This document shows positions 1-8,214 of a stretch of DNA of 64,000 bases, piece by piece; within the stretch, counting starts at the first letter, position 1; the number at the start of each line of letters is the position of its first letter. Made by a program: the position numbers and the translations under genes. This stretch comes from Halosolutus halophilus. Lineage in GTDB: Archaea > Halobacteriota > Halobacteria > Halobacteriales > Natrialbaceae. The notes beneath the pieces are model-generated. The model saw only the letters and a program-made list of their open reading frames with translations. It did no database searches and had not been told where the DNA came from. The stretch is from the NCBI RefSeq assembly GCF_022869805.1, contig NZ_CP094974.1, positions 2,542,001 through 2,606,000 of the forward strand, read 5' to 3'.

Positions 1-1
1 C

Positions 2-49
2 GCCGAAAACGTCGAAGAGGCCGCCGACGAGTTCGACGTCTCGGCGTAG
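2..49 (+). CDS. C-terminal tail of an upstream gene (probably phasin-like)
   Basis: Only the last 15 codons are inside the window, ending in TAG at 47-49. The peptide is acidic and ends ADEFDVSA. It lies 42 bp before phaE on the same strand. In haloarchaeal PHA clusters the gene just before phaE is usually the granule protein phaP, so that identity is inferred from context only; the 15 residues cannot prove it. Confidence 0.5.
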   Translation, partial: AENVEEAADEFDVSA

Positions 50-91
50 AGAGCCCTCAGTCTTTTCACACTAGCACCCCAATTTTAGCCA

Positions 92-643
92 ATGGCAGAC
101 TCACAGCAGCCCCAGGCGCAGAACTGGAACGCATTCGTCGAACAGTGGAACGAACAGTTCCTCGAGACGCTCGAGGACAACATGGAGGCCCAGGCCCGGT
201 TCGTCGAGAGCTGGTCGGAAGCCGTCGGCGAGGTCAGCGAGGACACCGAGATTTCGGACGGCGTCGAGGGCTACGCCCGCGCCTACGAGACGTGGATGAA
301 CGCCTCCCAGCAGATGGTCGAGCGAATGAACGACGCCCTCGAGGGCGAAGACGTCGAGATCGAGGAGTTCCGTGACGTCTGGCTCAACACGGCCAACGAG
401 GCGTTCAAGGAGATCATGTCGACGACGGCCTTCGCCAAGATGACCGGTGAAACCGTCGGCGACGTCCTCGAACTCCAGCAGCAGGCCGACGAAGCCGCCG
501 AAGAGACGCTGCACAACCTCGGCTTCGCGACCGAGGGCGACGTCGTGGAGGTCGGCGATCGTCTCGTCGAACTCGAGCGTCGCCAACACGCCGTCGAGCA
601 AAAACTCGACCGCGTCCTCGAACACATCGAAGACGAGCAATGA
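92..643 (+). CDS. phaE: PHA synthase subunit PhaE (class III)
   Basis: 183-residue acidic, largely helical protein that begins with [19 protein letters not shown] and closes with a predicted coiled coil (about residues 150-183, [20 protein letters not shown]). In class III PHA synthases PhaE has no catalytic residues; it pairs with PhaC and is needed for its activity on the granule surface. The stop overlaps the phaC start by 4 nt (ATGA), so the two are translationally coupled. Size and position match haloarchaeal PhaE, which is shorter than bacterial forms. Confidence 0.93.
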   Translation: MADSQQPQAQNWNAFVEQWNEQFLETLEDNMEAQARFVESWSEAVGEVSEDTEISDGVEGYARAYETWMNASQQMVERMNDALEGEDVEIEEFRDVWLNTANEAFKEIMSTTAFAKMTGETVGDVLELQQQADEAAEETLHNLGFATEGDVVEVGDRLVELERRQHAVEQKLDRVLEHIEDEQ

Positions 644-2208
644 ACAACCCATACGCAACCGTTCTGGACATCCAGCGGCAGGCCTGGGAAGGTGCGGCCG
701 ACCTGGCCGACAAGAGCCGCGTCGCACCCGAGCGAACCGAAACGCTCGAGAACGTCGAGGTCGGCCAGACCCCGAGCGAGGTCGTCTACGAGGAGAACAA
801 GCTCCGGCTCCTCCACTACGAGCCGATGACCGAGGAGCAACACGACATCCCGATTCTCGTCGTCTACGCGCTGATCAACAAGCCGTACATCCTCGACCTG
901 CAGCCGGACCGATCGGTCGTCCAGACGCTGCTCGAGGCCGGCTTCGACGTCTACCTGATCGACTGGGGCGAGCCGTCCAAGCTCGATCGATCGCTCACCC
1001 TCGACGACTACGTTACCCGGTACATCGACAACTGCGTCGACGTCGTGCGCGAGCGCTCAGGCCAGGATGCGATCAACGTCCTCGGCTACTGTATGGGCGG
1101 CACCAAGTCGGCCATGTACGCCGCGCTCAACCCCGAGAAGGTCGAGAATCTCGCCCTGATGGCCGCCGGGCTGTGCTTCGCCGGCGACGGCGGCGTCCTC
1201 GAACTCTGGGGGGCCGAGAACTACTACGACCCGGAGAAGGTGACCGAAACCTTCGACAACGTCCCCGCGGAGTTCCTCGACATCGGGTTCGCGCTGATGG
1301 ATCCGATCGCGAACAACCTGACGAAGTACGTCCGCTTCTACGACAACGTGGAGGACGAGGACTTCGTCGAGAACTTCGCCCGGATGGAGCGCTGGCTCGG
1401 CGAGGGGATCGACGTCGCCGGCGCCGCCTACGAGGAGTTCATCGAGGACATCTACCAGGACAACAAGCTGTACGAGAACGAACTCCACCTGAACGGCAAG
1501 CACGTCGACATCACCAACATCGACATGCCCGTCCTCCAGATCGTCGCGGAGTACGACCACCTCATCCCGCCGGAGGCCTCCAAGCCGTTCAACGAGAAGA
1601 TCACCTCCGACGACACCGAGATCATGGAGTTCGCGACGGGTCACATCGGCATGTCCGTCTCCTCGCGGAGCCACGCCGAACTCTGGCCCGACGTCTGTGA
1701 CTGGTTCGAGGCCCGATCGAGCGGGGACGGCGAAACACCGGCGGAGCCACGTGAATCCGACGCCGCGCCGGAGACGTCGGAGCCCAAAACGGCCGACGCA
1801 GCCCTCGCCGAAGACGTCGCGGGCGACGAGAGCGGTGCCGAGGGCCTGACCGACGGCAGCGCGACCGTCGATCGGAAGGCCGACGACCTCCCCGGTGAAG
1901 CGCGGTCCGACGAGGAGATCGCCGAACGCGCGGAAGACGACGTCCAGGAAGCGCCCGCGGAACCGGGCGAGATGGCCGTCGACGAGGCCATCGCCGAGGA
2001 CGTCACCGACGAGGAGATCACCGAGGAGTCCGCGGACGACCTCACCGACCTCACCGGCGTCGGCCAGGCCTACGCGGAGGATCTCACCGAGGCCGGTATC
2101 GAGACGTTCGACGACCTCGCAGCCGCCGACGTCGCCGAACTCGCGACCGAAACGGGAATCTCGCCGAGCCGGATCGAGGACTGGATCGAGCAGGCGACGA
2201 ACCGATAG
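640..2208 (+). CDS. phaC: Class III poly(3-hydroxyalkanoate) synthase PhaC with C-terminal HhH extension
   Basis: 522-residue alpha/beta-hydrolase-fold polymerase that joins 3-hydroxyacyl-CoA units into PHA on granules. The lipase-box-like motif GYCMGG carries the nucleophile C151; the other catalytic residues are D306 (AEYDHLIPP) and H335 (TGHIGMSV). The catalytic domain ends near residue 360. It is followed by about 100 very acidic, low-complexity residues and then by a helix-hairpin-helix-like domain (about 468-522: [12 protein letters not shown] ... [14 protein letters not shown]). The long tail is a haloarchaeal trait and absent from bacterial PhaC. The gene is cotranscribed with phaE. 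Confidence 0.95.
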   Translation: MNNPYATVLDIQRQAWEGAADLADKSRVAPERTETLENVEVGQTPSEVVYEENKLRLLHYEPMTEEQHDIPILVVYALINKPYILDLQPDRSVVQTLLEAGFDVYLIDWGEPSKLDRSLTLDDYVTRYIDNCVDVVRERSGQDAINVLGYCMGGTKSAMYAALNPEKVENLALMAAGLCFAGDGGVLELWGAENYYDPEKVTETFDNVPAEFLDIGFALMDPIANNLTKYVRFYDNVEDEDFVENFARMERWLGEGIDVAGAAYEEFIEDIYQDNKLYENELHLNGKHVDITNIDMPVLQIVAEYDHLIPPEASKPFNEKITSDDTEIMEFATGHIGMSVSSRSHAELWPDVCDWFEARSSGDGETPAEPRESDAAPETSEPKTADAALAEDVAGDESGAEGLTDGSATVDRKADDLPGEARSDEEIAERAEDDVQEAPAEPGEMAVDEAIAEDVTDEEITEESADDLTDLTGVGQAYAEDLTEAGIETFDDLAAADVAELATETGISPSRIEDWIEQATNR

Positions 2209-2269
2209 CCGATTCGGTGGCTGAGTCCGATCGGGATCGGGCTTCGGATCAGGGTCACGGTCGTGGTCA

Positions 2270-2280
2270 CGTCGGTTTTT
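2270..2280 (+). terminator. Possible T-tract terminator after phaC
   Basis: A run of five T residues (CGGTTTTTGAC) sits about 65 bp after the phaC stop in otherwise GC-rich DNA. Archaeal termination often needs only a T-tract. There is no clear stem-loop, so support is weak. Confidence 0.3.
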
Positions 2281-2440
2281 GACACGGCTCTCCGGAACAA
2301 TCCCGTCAGCCGGTGATATCGCCGATCGGCGGCAGGCCCCGGGAACGATCACCGGCGAGACTGGAGTCGGCGGCTGGCAACCGGTGAGGCCGAGCGGAAA
2401 ACACGTTCGATTTGCTGTATGTTCTGTTATCCCACAGGTC

Positions 2441-2450
2441 GTTATTTAGC
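2441..2450 (+). promoter_or_regulatory. TATA-like box of the SDR (phaB-like) gene
   Basis: GTTATTTAGC is an AT-rich stretch centred about 28 bp before the ATG at 2474, the spacing expected for a leaderless or short-leader haloarchaeal transcript. It indicates that the reductase has its own promoter in addition to any read-through from phaEC. Confidence 0.5.
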
Positions 2451-2473
2451 ATCGGACGTGGAACGTTCCGACC

Positions 2474-3217
2474 ATGTCTATGGAGGGACGCACCTGTGTC
2501 ATCACAGGTTCGGCACGTGGCATCGGACGGGGTATCGCGGAGTACCTCGGCGAAGAGGGGGCGAACGTGGTCGTCAACTACCGATCGTCTGAGGGGCCCG
2601 CCCACGAAGCCGTCGACGCGATCGAGTCGGCGGGAGGACAGGCAGTCGCGGCGCAGGCCGACGTCTCCGTACGCGATGAGGTCGAACACATGCACGAGGT
2701 CTGCCACGAGGCGTTCGGGCCCGCCGACGTACTGGTGAACAACGCCGGCATCACCGCGGACGAGCAGTTCACGGATATGACCCGCGAGGAGTGGGATCGC
2801 GTGATGGACGTCAACCTCGGCGGGATGTTCAACTGTACCCAGGTGTTCTACGACGACATCTGGAACGCCCACGAGGGGCGATTGATCAACATCTCCAGCG
2901 TCGTCGGCAAGCAGGGCAACTTCGGCCAGGCGAACTACGCCGCCGCCAAGAGCGGCATGTTCGGCTTCACCCGAACGATCGCGCTCGAACTCGCGAAAGG
3001 GGGGTCGACCGCCAACTGCGTCGCCCCCGGCTTCACGCGCACGGACATGCTCGAATCCGTCCCGGACAAGGTCCTCGATCGGATCATCGCCGGGATTCCG
3101 CTCGAGCGACTCGCCGAGGTCGAGGACATCGCGGCGGTCGTCCAGTTCCTCGCGAGCGAGGACTCCTCGTACGTCACCGGCGAAGTGATCGACGTCAACG
3201 GCGGCATGGACCTTTAG
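2474..3217 (+). CDS. phaB: SDR family reductase, probable acetoacetyl-CoA reductase
   Basis: 247-residue classical short-chain dehydrogenase. It shows the Rossmann glycine motif TGSARGIG (about 11-18), NNAG (about 89-92), the catalytic Ser in NISSVVG and the YxxxK pair in NYAAAKSG. An Arg shortly after the glycine motif and another in NYRSS favour NADPH. Members of this family next to phaEC reduce acetoacetyl-CoA to (R)-3-hydroxybutyryl-CoA, supplying the synthase. The alternative is a FabG-like 3-oxoacyl reductase; the family call is certain and the substrate is inferred from position. Confidence 0.85.
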   Translation: MSMEGRTCVITGSARGIGRGIAEYLGEEGANVVVNYRSSEGPAHEAVDAIESAGGQAVAAQADVSVRDEVEHMHEVCHEAFGPADVLVNNAGITADEQFTDMTREEWDRVMDVNLGGMFNCTQVFYDDIWNAHEGRLINISSVVGKQGNFGQANYAAAKSGMFGFTRTIALELAKGGSTANCVAPGFTRTDMLESVPDKVLDRIIAGIPLERLAEVEDIAAVVQFLASEDSSYVTGEVIDVNGGMDL

Positions 3218-3319
3218 GGGAGAGAGCGTCGCTGTCCCCTCGACCCGCGCAGTTCGGTCCGAACGTGTAGGCGGGACTGGTGGACACGATCCGTCGAAAC
3301 GGGTTCGTACGCCCGCCCG

Positions 3320-3337
3320 GCTAAAATATATTTTAGC
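3320..3337. promoter_or_regulatory. 18-bp perfect AT-rich palindrome upstream of proteasome genes
   Basis: GCTAAAATATATTTTAGC is a perfect inverted repeat and the only strongly AT-rich stretch between the SDR stop and the beta-subunit start. It lies about 37 bp before the ATG at 3374, so it probably contains the TATA box; its symmetry could also make it an operator or a bidirectional T-tract terminator. Confidence 0.5.
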
Positions 3338-3373
3338 TAACAGTTAATCCCGCGAGCCCCCTCCTGTCCGGTG

Positions 3374-4139
3374 ATGCACCAGACAGACCACGGCGTGCCC
3401 GTCAGCGGGCCAGGATTCGAATCGATCGACGGTACGGAGTCAAATCGAACCACCGTTCGCTCCCGGACGGACGGACGGACACGCCAGTACGGCCGACACG
3501 AGCGAAATCGTCACGACCGGAACCACGACGCTCGGCGCCGTCGGTGCGGACGGGGTCGTCCTCGCCGCCGACACGCGAGCGAGCCTGGGCGGCCAGTTCG
3601 TGACGAATCGAACGGCTCGAAAGATCGCGCCCGTCGACGATCGGACGGCCGTCGCGTTCGCGGGGAGCGTCAGCGACGCGCAGTCGTTCGTTCGGGGGTT
3701 GCGCGCCGAACTCCGGCTGTACGCGTTACGCCACGACGGGTCGGCGTCGATCGAGACGGCGGCGACGGTCGCCGGCGATCTGGTTCGACGGGGGACCTAC
3801 CGGATCCTCGATCTCGTCCTCGGCGGGGTCGACGACGAACCGGCGGTGTACCAGATCGGCCCCGGCGGCGGTGTCATGCGCACCGAGTACGCGGCGAGTG
3901 GCAGCGGAATGCAACTGGCGTACGGCGCCCTCGAAGGTGCCTACGAGTCCGACCTCCCGCTGGCCGACCTCCGGGAGACCGCTGCCAGAGCCGTTTACAG
4001 CGCGACCGAACGGGATACCGCCAGCGGTGACGGGATGACGATCGCGACGATCACCGGCGACGACCTCGAAATCGAGGTCTTCGACGCCCCAGGGGACGCC
4101 GTCGCGGCGACGACCGTTTCGAGCGCGGAGGGAGCCTGA
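3374..4139 (+). CDS. psmB: Proteasome beta subunit, reading frame interrupted in the propeptide
   Basis: The mature part starts with the processing site G|TTT (Thr1 codon at 3522) and continues TTTLGAVGADGVVLAADTRAS. It has the nucleophile T1, D17, an aligned Lys (K34) and the later SGSGMQLAYG segment, as in a catalytic beta subunit. No ATG, GTG or TTG opens this frame upstream; the frame closes at TGA 3372. ATG 3374 starts a good propeptide-like sequence (MHQTDHGVPVSGPG) in another frame. The two frames meet at a GGAC x4 repeat (3465-3480), and removing one GGAC unit joins them exactly. GTG 3600 would lack Thr1 and be inactive. The stop is 1 nt before the alpha-subunit ATG. Confidence 0.8.
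3465..3480 (+). repeat. GGAC x4 tetranucleotide repeat at the beta-subunit frameshift
   Basis: Four head-to-tail GGAC units lie within the predicted propeptide. With three (or six) units, ATG 3374 is in frame with Thr1 at 3522; with the four present here it is not. This is a classic substrate for slipped-strand copy-number change. Confidence 0.85.
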
Positions 4140-4140
4140 G

Positions 4141-4893
4141 ATGGAGCCGAGCAGTCACCAGCAGGCATACGATCGGGGCAGTACCCTCTTTTCGCCCGAC
4201 GGACGGCTCTACCAGGTCGAGTACGCACGGGAAGCCGTCGAACGGGGGTCACCGAGCGTCGGTGTGACGACCGACGCGGGGGTCGTCCTCGCGGCCCGAA
4301 AGCGACTCCGATCGCCGTTACTCGAGTCGTCGTCCGTCGAGAAGATTCACCTGGTCGACGATCACGTCGCGATCGCGTCGGCGGGACACGCCGCCGACGC
4401 TCGACAGCTCGTCGACGTCGCTCGCCGGACGGGCCAGCAACACCGGGTGCGATACGGGGAGCCGATCGGGATCGAGGCGCTCGCGAACCAGCTCGCCGAT
4501 CGGATCCAGACGAACACCCAGCGCGGTGGCTCGCGTCCGTACGGTGCGGCGTTGCTCGTCGGTGGCGTCGAGCGGCGGACTGATGGCAGCCGACCGCGTC
4601 TGTTCGAGGTCGATCCCAGCGGAACCGCCTACGGCTGGGACGCGGTCGCGATCGGGACCGACGGGGACGAGCGAACCCGGTTCTTCGAGGACCGGATCGG
4701 CGACGCGGCGGGATCGGAACGCGCCGATCGCCGGTGGGGGACCCACACGGCGCTCGAGGCGCTCCAGGCGACGGTCGAGGACACGCTCGACCCGGCCGCG
4801 CTCGACGTCCGCTCGATCGATCCCGAATCGGCAACGGTCGAGAGAATTTCGGATGCCGAGATCGAGGGCCACCTCGAGGAAATCGCCTCGTAG
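4141..4893 (+). CDS. psmA: Proteasome alpha subunit (second paralogue)
   Basis: 250 residues with the alpha-type signature YDRGSTLFSPDGRLYQVEYA at the N-terminus, the H0 helix that gates the 20S barrel, and a normal Ntn core (VGVTTDAGVVLAARKR, GHAADARQLVDVAR). Alpha subunits form the outer rings and dock the PAN/Cdc48 ATPases. The gene follows the beta gene by 1 nt, so this is a dicistron. Main haloarchaeal proteasome genes are usually unlinked, and this sequence is divergent (Arg-rich, with an extra RRTDGSRP loop), so I read it as an accessory pair. Confidence 0.9.
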   Translation: MEPSSHQQAYDRGSTLFSPDGRLYQVEYAREAVERGSPSVGVTTDAGVVLAARKRLRSPLLESSSVEKIHLVDDHVAIASAGHAADARQLVDVARRTGQQHRVRYGEPIGIEALANQLADRIQTNTQRGGSRPYGAALLVGGVERRTDGSRPRLFEVDPSGTAYGWDAVAIGTDGDERTRFFEDRIGDAAGSERADRRWGTHTALEALQATVEDTLDPAALDVRSIDPESATVERISDAEIEGHLEEIAS

Positions 4894-4960
4894 TCGCATC
4901 GACCGACGGGAATCGCTCCGGTCCGGCGCGATCGGCTACCGACGATCGACCCGTTCGAAC

Positions 4961-5953
4961 CTACGCGTCGGCCGCCGATCGCTGTACGTCGACGACGTCC
5001 ACTCCCGCACCGACGTAGAGTGCGAGGACGTCGTCCCCGAGCGTTGCGGTGACGCGAACTGCGAGTGGCTCCTCCGAGAGGATCGTTTCCGACCACTCGT
5101 GACCGACGTTCCAGATCGGCCGGTTCCGGACGTCCTGCCCGTGTTCGTGGTAGAACGACACGATCGCCGGATGGTCGAGCAACGCGAGCGTCACCGGACA
5201 GCGGACCTCGGTGCCACAGCAGCCACACTCGAATTCGGCCTGGACGTGATCCGTGAGTTCGGCCGGAAGTTCGTCGGCGACGGCGGTCGCGGGCGTGACC
5301 AGCCGGGCGGTCACGTCGCCGCTACACTCCGGACAGACGCCGTCGTGCATGAGCGAGAGCCGATGCCGGTGGTGACGATCGAACGCCTCGGGAAACGTCT
5401 CGCCGTGAGCATCGAGTCCGGACGGCGGAAAGCCGAGTCGGAGCAGCGATCGTTCACACTCGCGACAGGCGATCGTCACGACGTTGTCGGTCGATCGTGC
5501 GGCGAGGGCCTCCCGGTCACAGAACGGACAGGCGTCCGAAAGGGGGACGGGCGGATGATCGACGCGGTGCGTGTACGCACCGGTCGCGATCGCTCTCGCG
5601 ACCTGCAGGCCGGCGTAGGTGAGTTCGTACCCGTCGTCGTGCTTTCGAAGGTAGGGACCGACGAGTTGCTCGAGGTGGTAGGCGAATCCGGCGGACGTGT
5701 CGACGTCCGTTTCCTCGAACAGCGTCGAGAACTGGACGCGTTCCGCGTCGGTGCCCCGGGTCTCCGCCAGCACCGTCTCGAGAATTTCTAGCCGGATCTC
5801 GTTACCGAGCGCCTGAAAGGCGTCGCTGGGTGCCGAGACGCGCTCGGCTCGATCGGGGTTCGCGTCGAGCGGGCCCTGCACCGTCGCGCCCGAGTCGGGA
5901 CCGCCGGCGTCCCCAGATCCGATCGTCGGCTCGTCCACGTCCTCGAACGACAT
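4961..5953 (-). CDS. Winged-helix regulator with zinc ribbons (haloarchaeal ArsR-like)
   Basis: 330 residues. After a disordered N-terminus there is a winged-helix segment (about 43-118: AFQALGNEIRLEILETVL ... LRKHDDGYELTYAGLQVARA) as in ArsR-type regulators. It is followed by one or two treble-clef/zinc-ribbon units with CPFC...CREC and CPEC...CGCC cysteine pairs. It is probably a cytosolic DNA-binding regulator; the ligand is unknown. It converges on the proteasome pair and is followed by moaC on the same strand after a 150-bp gap. Confidence 0.75.
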   Translation of the reverse strand: MSFEDVDEPTIGSGDAGGPDSGATVQGPLDANPDRAERVSAPSDAFQALGNEIRLEILETVLAETRGTDAERVQFSTLFEETDVDTSAGFAYHLEQLVGPYLRKHDDGYELTYAGLQVARAIATGAYTHRVDHPPVPLSDACPFCDREALAARSTDNVVTIACRECERSLLRLGFPPSGLDAHGETFPEAFDRHHRHRLSLMHDGVCPECSGDVTARLVTPATAVADELPAELTDHVQAEFECGCCGTEVRCPVTLALLDHPAIVSFYHEHGQDVRNRPIWNVGHEWSETILSEEPLAVRVTATLGDDVLALYVGAGVDVVDVQRSAADA

Positions 5954-6102
5954 GGGTCAGTCTTTCAGGGTCGAACAAAAGTAGGTGCCGGCAGCAGCAA
6001 TCGAGAGCGTCCCGCGTCAGACGGTGGCCGGTCCCGACCGATCGGCTCTCGGGCGGGGGACGCGGCGTCGAGCGCGGTACGGAGTGGCGTCTCCAGCGTC
6101 GT

Positions 6103-6654
6103 TCATCCCGATCGTTCTCGGCGACGTTTCTCCTTCTCTAGGACCCGCACGTTCTCGATCCCGGTATCGGGGTACTGGCCGTCGTCGTCCTTCTCGACGG
6201 CCTTGACCATGTCCCAGACGACGTTCAGCCCCGTCGTGACGCCCTCGAGGGCCTCCATCTCGCAGCCCGTCTTCCCCGTGGTCTCGACCGCTACCTCGAG
6301 TTCGACCCGATCGTCTCGCAACTCGAACGCGGTGTCGACGTTCGTGATCGGGATCTGGTGGCACATCGGAATCGTCTCCCAGGTGTGTTTGACGGCCTGG
6401 ATCGCCCCGACGCGAGCGGTCGCGAGCACGTCACCCTTCCCGATCCGGTCTTCCCTGATCGCCTCGATCGTCGACGGCTGGAGGTGGATTTCGCCGGCCG
6501 CGACGGCCCGGCGCTCGCTGTCGGGTTTGTCGCCGACGTCGACCATCTGGACGTCGCCCTCGTCGGTGGTGTGGGTGAGGTCGTCGGCCGCGGTACCGCG
6601 TTCGGGACCGTCGTCGGTCGCGTCCGCCGTCGGCTCCGATCGGTCGTCACTCAT
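6103..6654 (-). CDS. moaC: Cyclic pyranopterin monophosphate synthase MoaC
   Basis: Molybdenum cofactor step that converts the MoaA product to cyclic pyranopterin monophosphate. Recognisable motifs are VDVGDKPDSERRAVAAGEI, MCHQIPI (MCHPIPL in most homologues) and the active-site helix EMEALEGVTTGLNVVWDMVKAVEKD with the catalytic Lys. A 40-residue acidic extension precedes the core. ATG 6654 (MSDDRSE) is preferred over the slightly longer MRRMSDD. The start overlaps the end of the upstream NAD(P)HX-repair gene by a few bases, so the two are probably cotranscribed. Confidence 0.93.
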   Translation of the reverse strand: MSDDRSEPTADATDDGPERGTAADDLTHTTDEGDVQMVDVGDKPDSERRAVAAGEIHLQPSTIEAIREDRIGKGDVLATARVGAIQAVKHTWETIPMCHQIPITNVDTAFELRDDRVELEVAVETTGKTGCEMEALEGVTTGLNVVWDMVKAVEKDDDGQYPDTGIENVRVLEKEKRRRERSG

Positions 6655-8074
6655 CCGTCTCACCCCACAGGACCGCGGGAAGTTCCGCGAGCAGATCCGA
6701 CGCGAGGAAGCCGTGCGCGTCCCGCTCGGCCAGTCGTTCGCCCGCGCGGCCGTTCACGCGGGCGGCCGCCGCCGCGGCGTCGAGCGGATCGGCGTGCTCG
6801 AGCAGCGCGGCGACGATGCCGGCGAGCGTATCGCCGGTCCCGCCGACTTTCATTCCGGGCGTGCCCGATCGGCTGATCCGCGTTCGCTCGCCGTCGGTCA
6901 CGACGTCCGCGGCCCCCTTCGCGAGGACGACGTGACCGAGGTCGGCCGCGAAGGACTCGATTTCGTCGACCGCCTCGCGCAGGGAGTCGGTCTCGGGACC
7001 GCCCATTCCCGCGAGTTCCCGGCGGTTCGGGGTGCAGACGAGCGTCGCGTCGGTCTCGATCTCGGGCACGATTTCCAGCGCGTCGGCGTCCACGACCGCC
7101 GGTCCCGTGTAGGTCGAGAGGAACGTGCGGGCGGCCTCGAGCGTCTCGTCCGCGGTGCCGAGGCCGGGACCGAGCACGACGACGTCGTCGTATCGCTCGG
7201 CCGTGTCGACGAGGTCGTCGACCTGGTCCGGCGTGAGGACGTCGTTCTCGTAGGACTGGACGATCAGGTCCTCGGCGTAGCCCTGGATCTCGCCCGCGAC
7301 CGACTCGGGTGCGGCGACGAAGGAGAGTTCCGCACCGGCCCGCAGCGCGGCCTGTGCGGCCAGCGCCGGTGCCCCGGTGTAGGGACCGCCGCCGATGACG
7401 TACGGACGGCCCTCGCGATCCGCGGGCCGGGCGAGTCGAACGTCGCCGGGACCGACGAAGCGTTCCGCCGCCGCCGGAATGCCGATGTCAGCGACGGTCA
7501 CCTCGGCGTCGAGATCGGAGAGGCCCGGCTTCTCGTCGTGGAAGGTGACGACGTGGTCGGCCGCCACGCCGTTTGCGGCGCGGTCGCCGCCGTCCGCGTC
7601 GAACCCGGAGGGGACGTCGACCGCGAGGACGGTCGCGTCGGACCCGTTGATCGCCCGCGCCGCCGTGGCGGCGGGTTCGCGCAACTCGCCGGTGATCCCG
7701 GTCCCGAGCATGGCGTCCACCACGACGTCGCAGTCCGGCAGTTCGACCCCGCTCGAGTCGGTCACTTCCCGGGTGTCGTACTCCGCCCGCTGGAGGGCGT
7801 CCCAGTTCTCTCGGGCGATCTCCGTCCCGATCGCGGCCGATCGGCCGAGCAAGAGCGTCGTCACGTCGTACTCGGGGAGAAAACGGACGGCGACGAACGC
7901 GTCCCCGCCGTTGTTCCCGCGCCCCGCGACGACGACGATCCGATCGCCGGGGTCGGCGATCTCCCTGATCCGCCGGGCGACGGCGTTCCCGCTCGACTCC
8001 ATCAACTGCTTTCGCGGCACGCCGAGCGCGGCGGCGTTCTCGTCGACTGCGGCCATCCGCTCGCCTGTAATCAT
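6647..8074 (-). CDS. nnrD: Bifunctional NAD(P)H-hydrate epimerase / ADP-dependent dehydratase
   Basis: Repairs hydrated NAD(P)H. The N-terminal epimerase (YjeF) half has MITGERMAAVDENAAALGVPR and GRGNNGGDAFVAVR. The C-terminal ribokinase-like dehydratase half begins near residue 225 (YVIGGGPYTGAPALAAQAAL) and carries the KVGGTGDTLAGIVAALL nucleotide/catalytic motif. About 475 residues from ATG 8074; an upstream in-frame ATG at 8104 adds ten residues that do not look conserved. Fusion of both activities is standard in archaea. It lies just upstream of moaC. Confidence 0.93.
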   Translation of the reverse strand: MITGERMAAVDENAAALGVPRKQLMESSGNAVARRIREIADPGDRIVVVAGRGNNGGDAFVAVRFLPEYDVTTLLLGRSAAIGTEIARENWDALQRAEYDTREVTDSSGVELPDCDVVVDAMLGTGITGELREPAATAARAINGSDATVLAVDVPSGFDADGGDRAANGVAADHVVTFHDEKPGLSDLDAEVTVADIGIPAAAERFVGPGDVRLARPADREGRPYVIGGGPYTGAPALAAQAALRAGAELSFVAAPESVAGEIQGYAEDLIVQSYENDVLTPDQVDDLVDTAERYDDVVVLGPGLGTADETLEAARTFLSTYTGPAVVDADALEIVPEIETDATLVCTPNRRELAGMGGPETDSLREAVDEIESFAADLGHVVLAKGAADVVTDGERTRISRSGTPGMKVGGTGDTLAGIVAALLEHADPLDAAAAAARVNGRAGERLAERDAHGFLASDLLAELPAVLWGETDE

Positions 8075-8179
8075 ACGCAGGGGTTCGACCGGACGACCGT
8101 TCAAGATTGCGGAGGTCGCTCCCGTGGTTCCAGCCCCGTCGGCCTCGCGAGCGGGGCCCGACCGCGGCCGACTCGGTCG

Positions 8180-8190
8180 CAGTATATTTC
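8180..8190 (+). promoter_or_regulatory. TATA box of the thiolase gene
   Basis: CAGTATATTTC is centred about 30 bp before the ATG at 8215, a spacing consistent with leaderless transcription. It supports ATG 8215 over the longer open frame that begins at 8107. Confidence 0.65.
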
Positions 8191-8214
8191 GTGCTGGTCG
8201 GTGACAGGACTCGT

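Noticed and set aside
3600-4139. GTG 3600 as the true start of the beta subunit
   Set aside because: It would drop Thr1, the strand with D17 and the processing site; the upstream frame clearly codes them.
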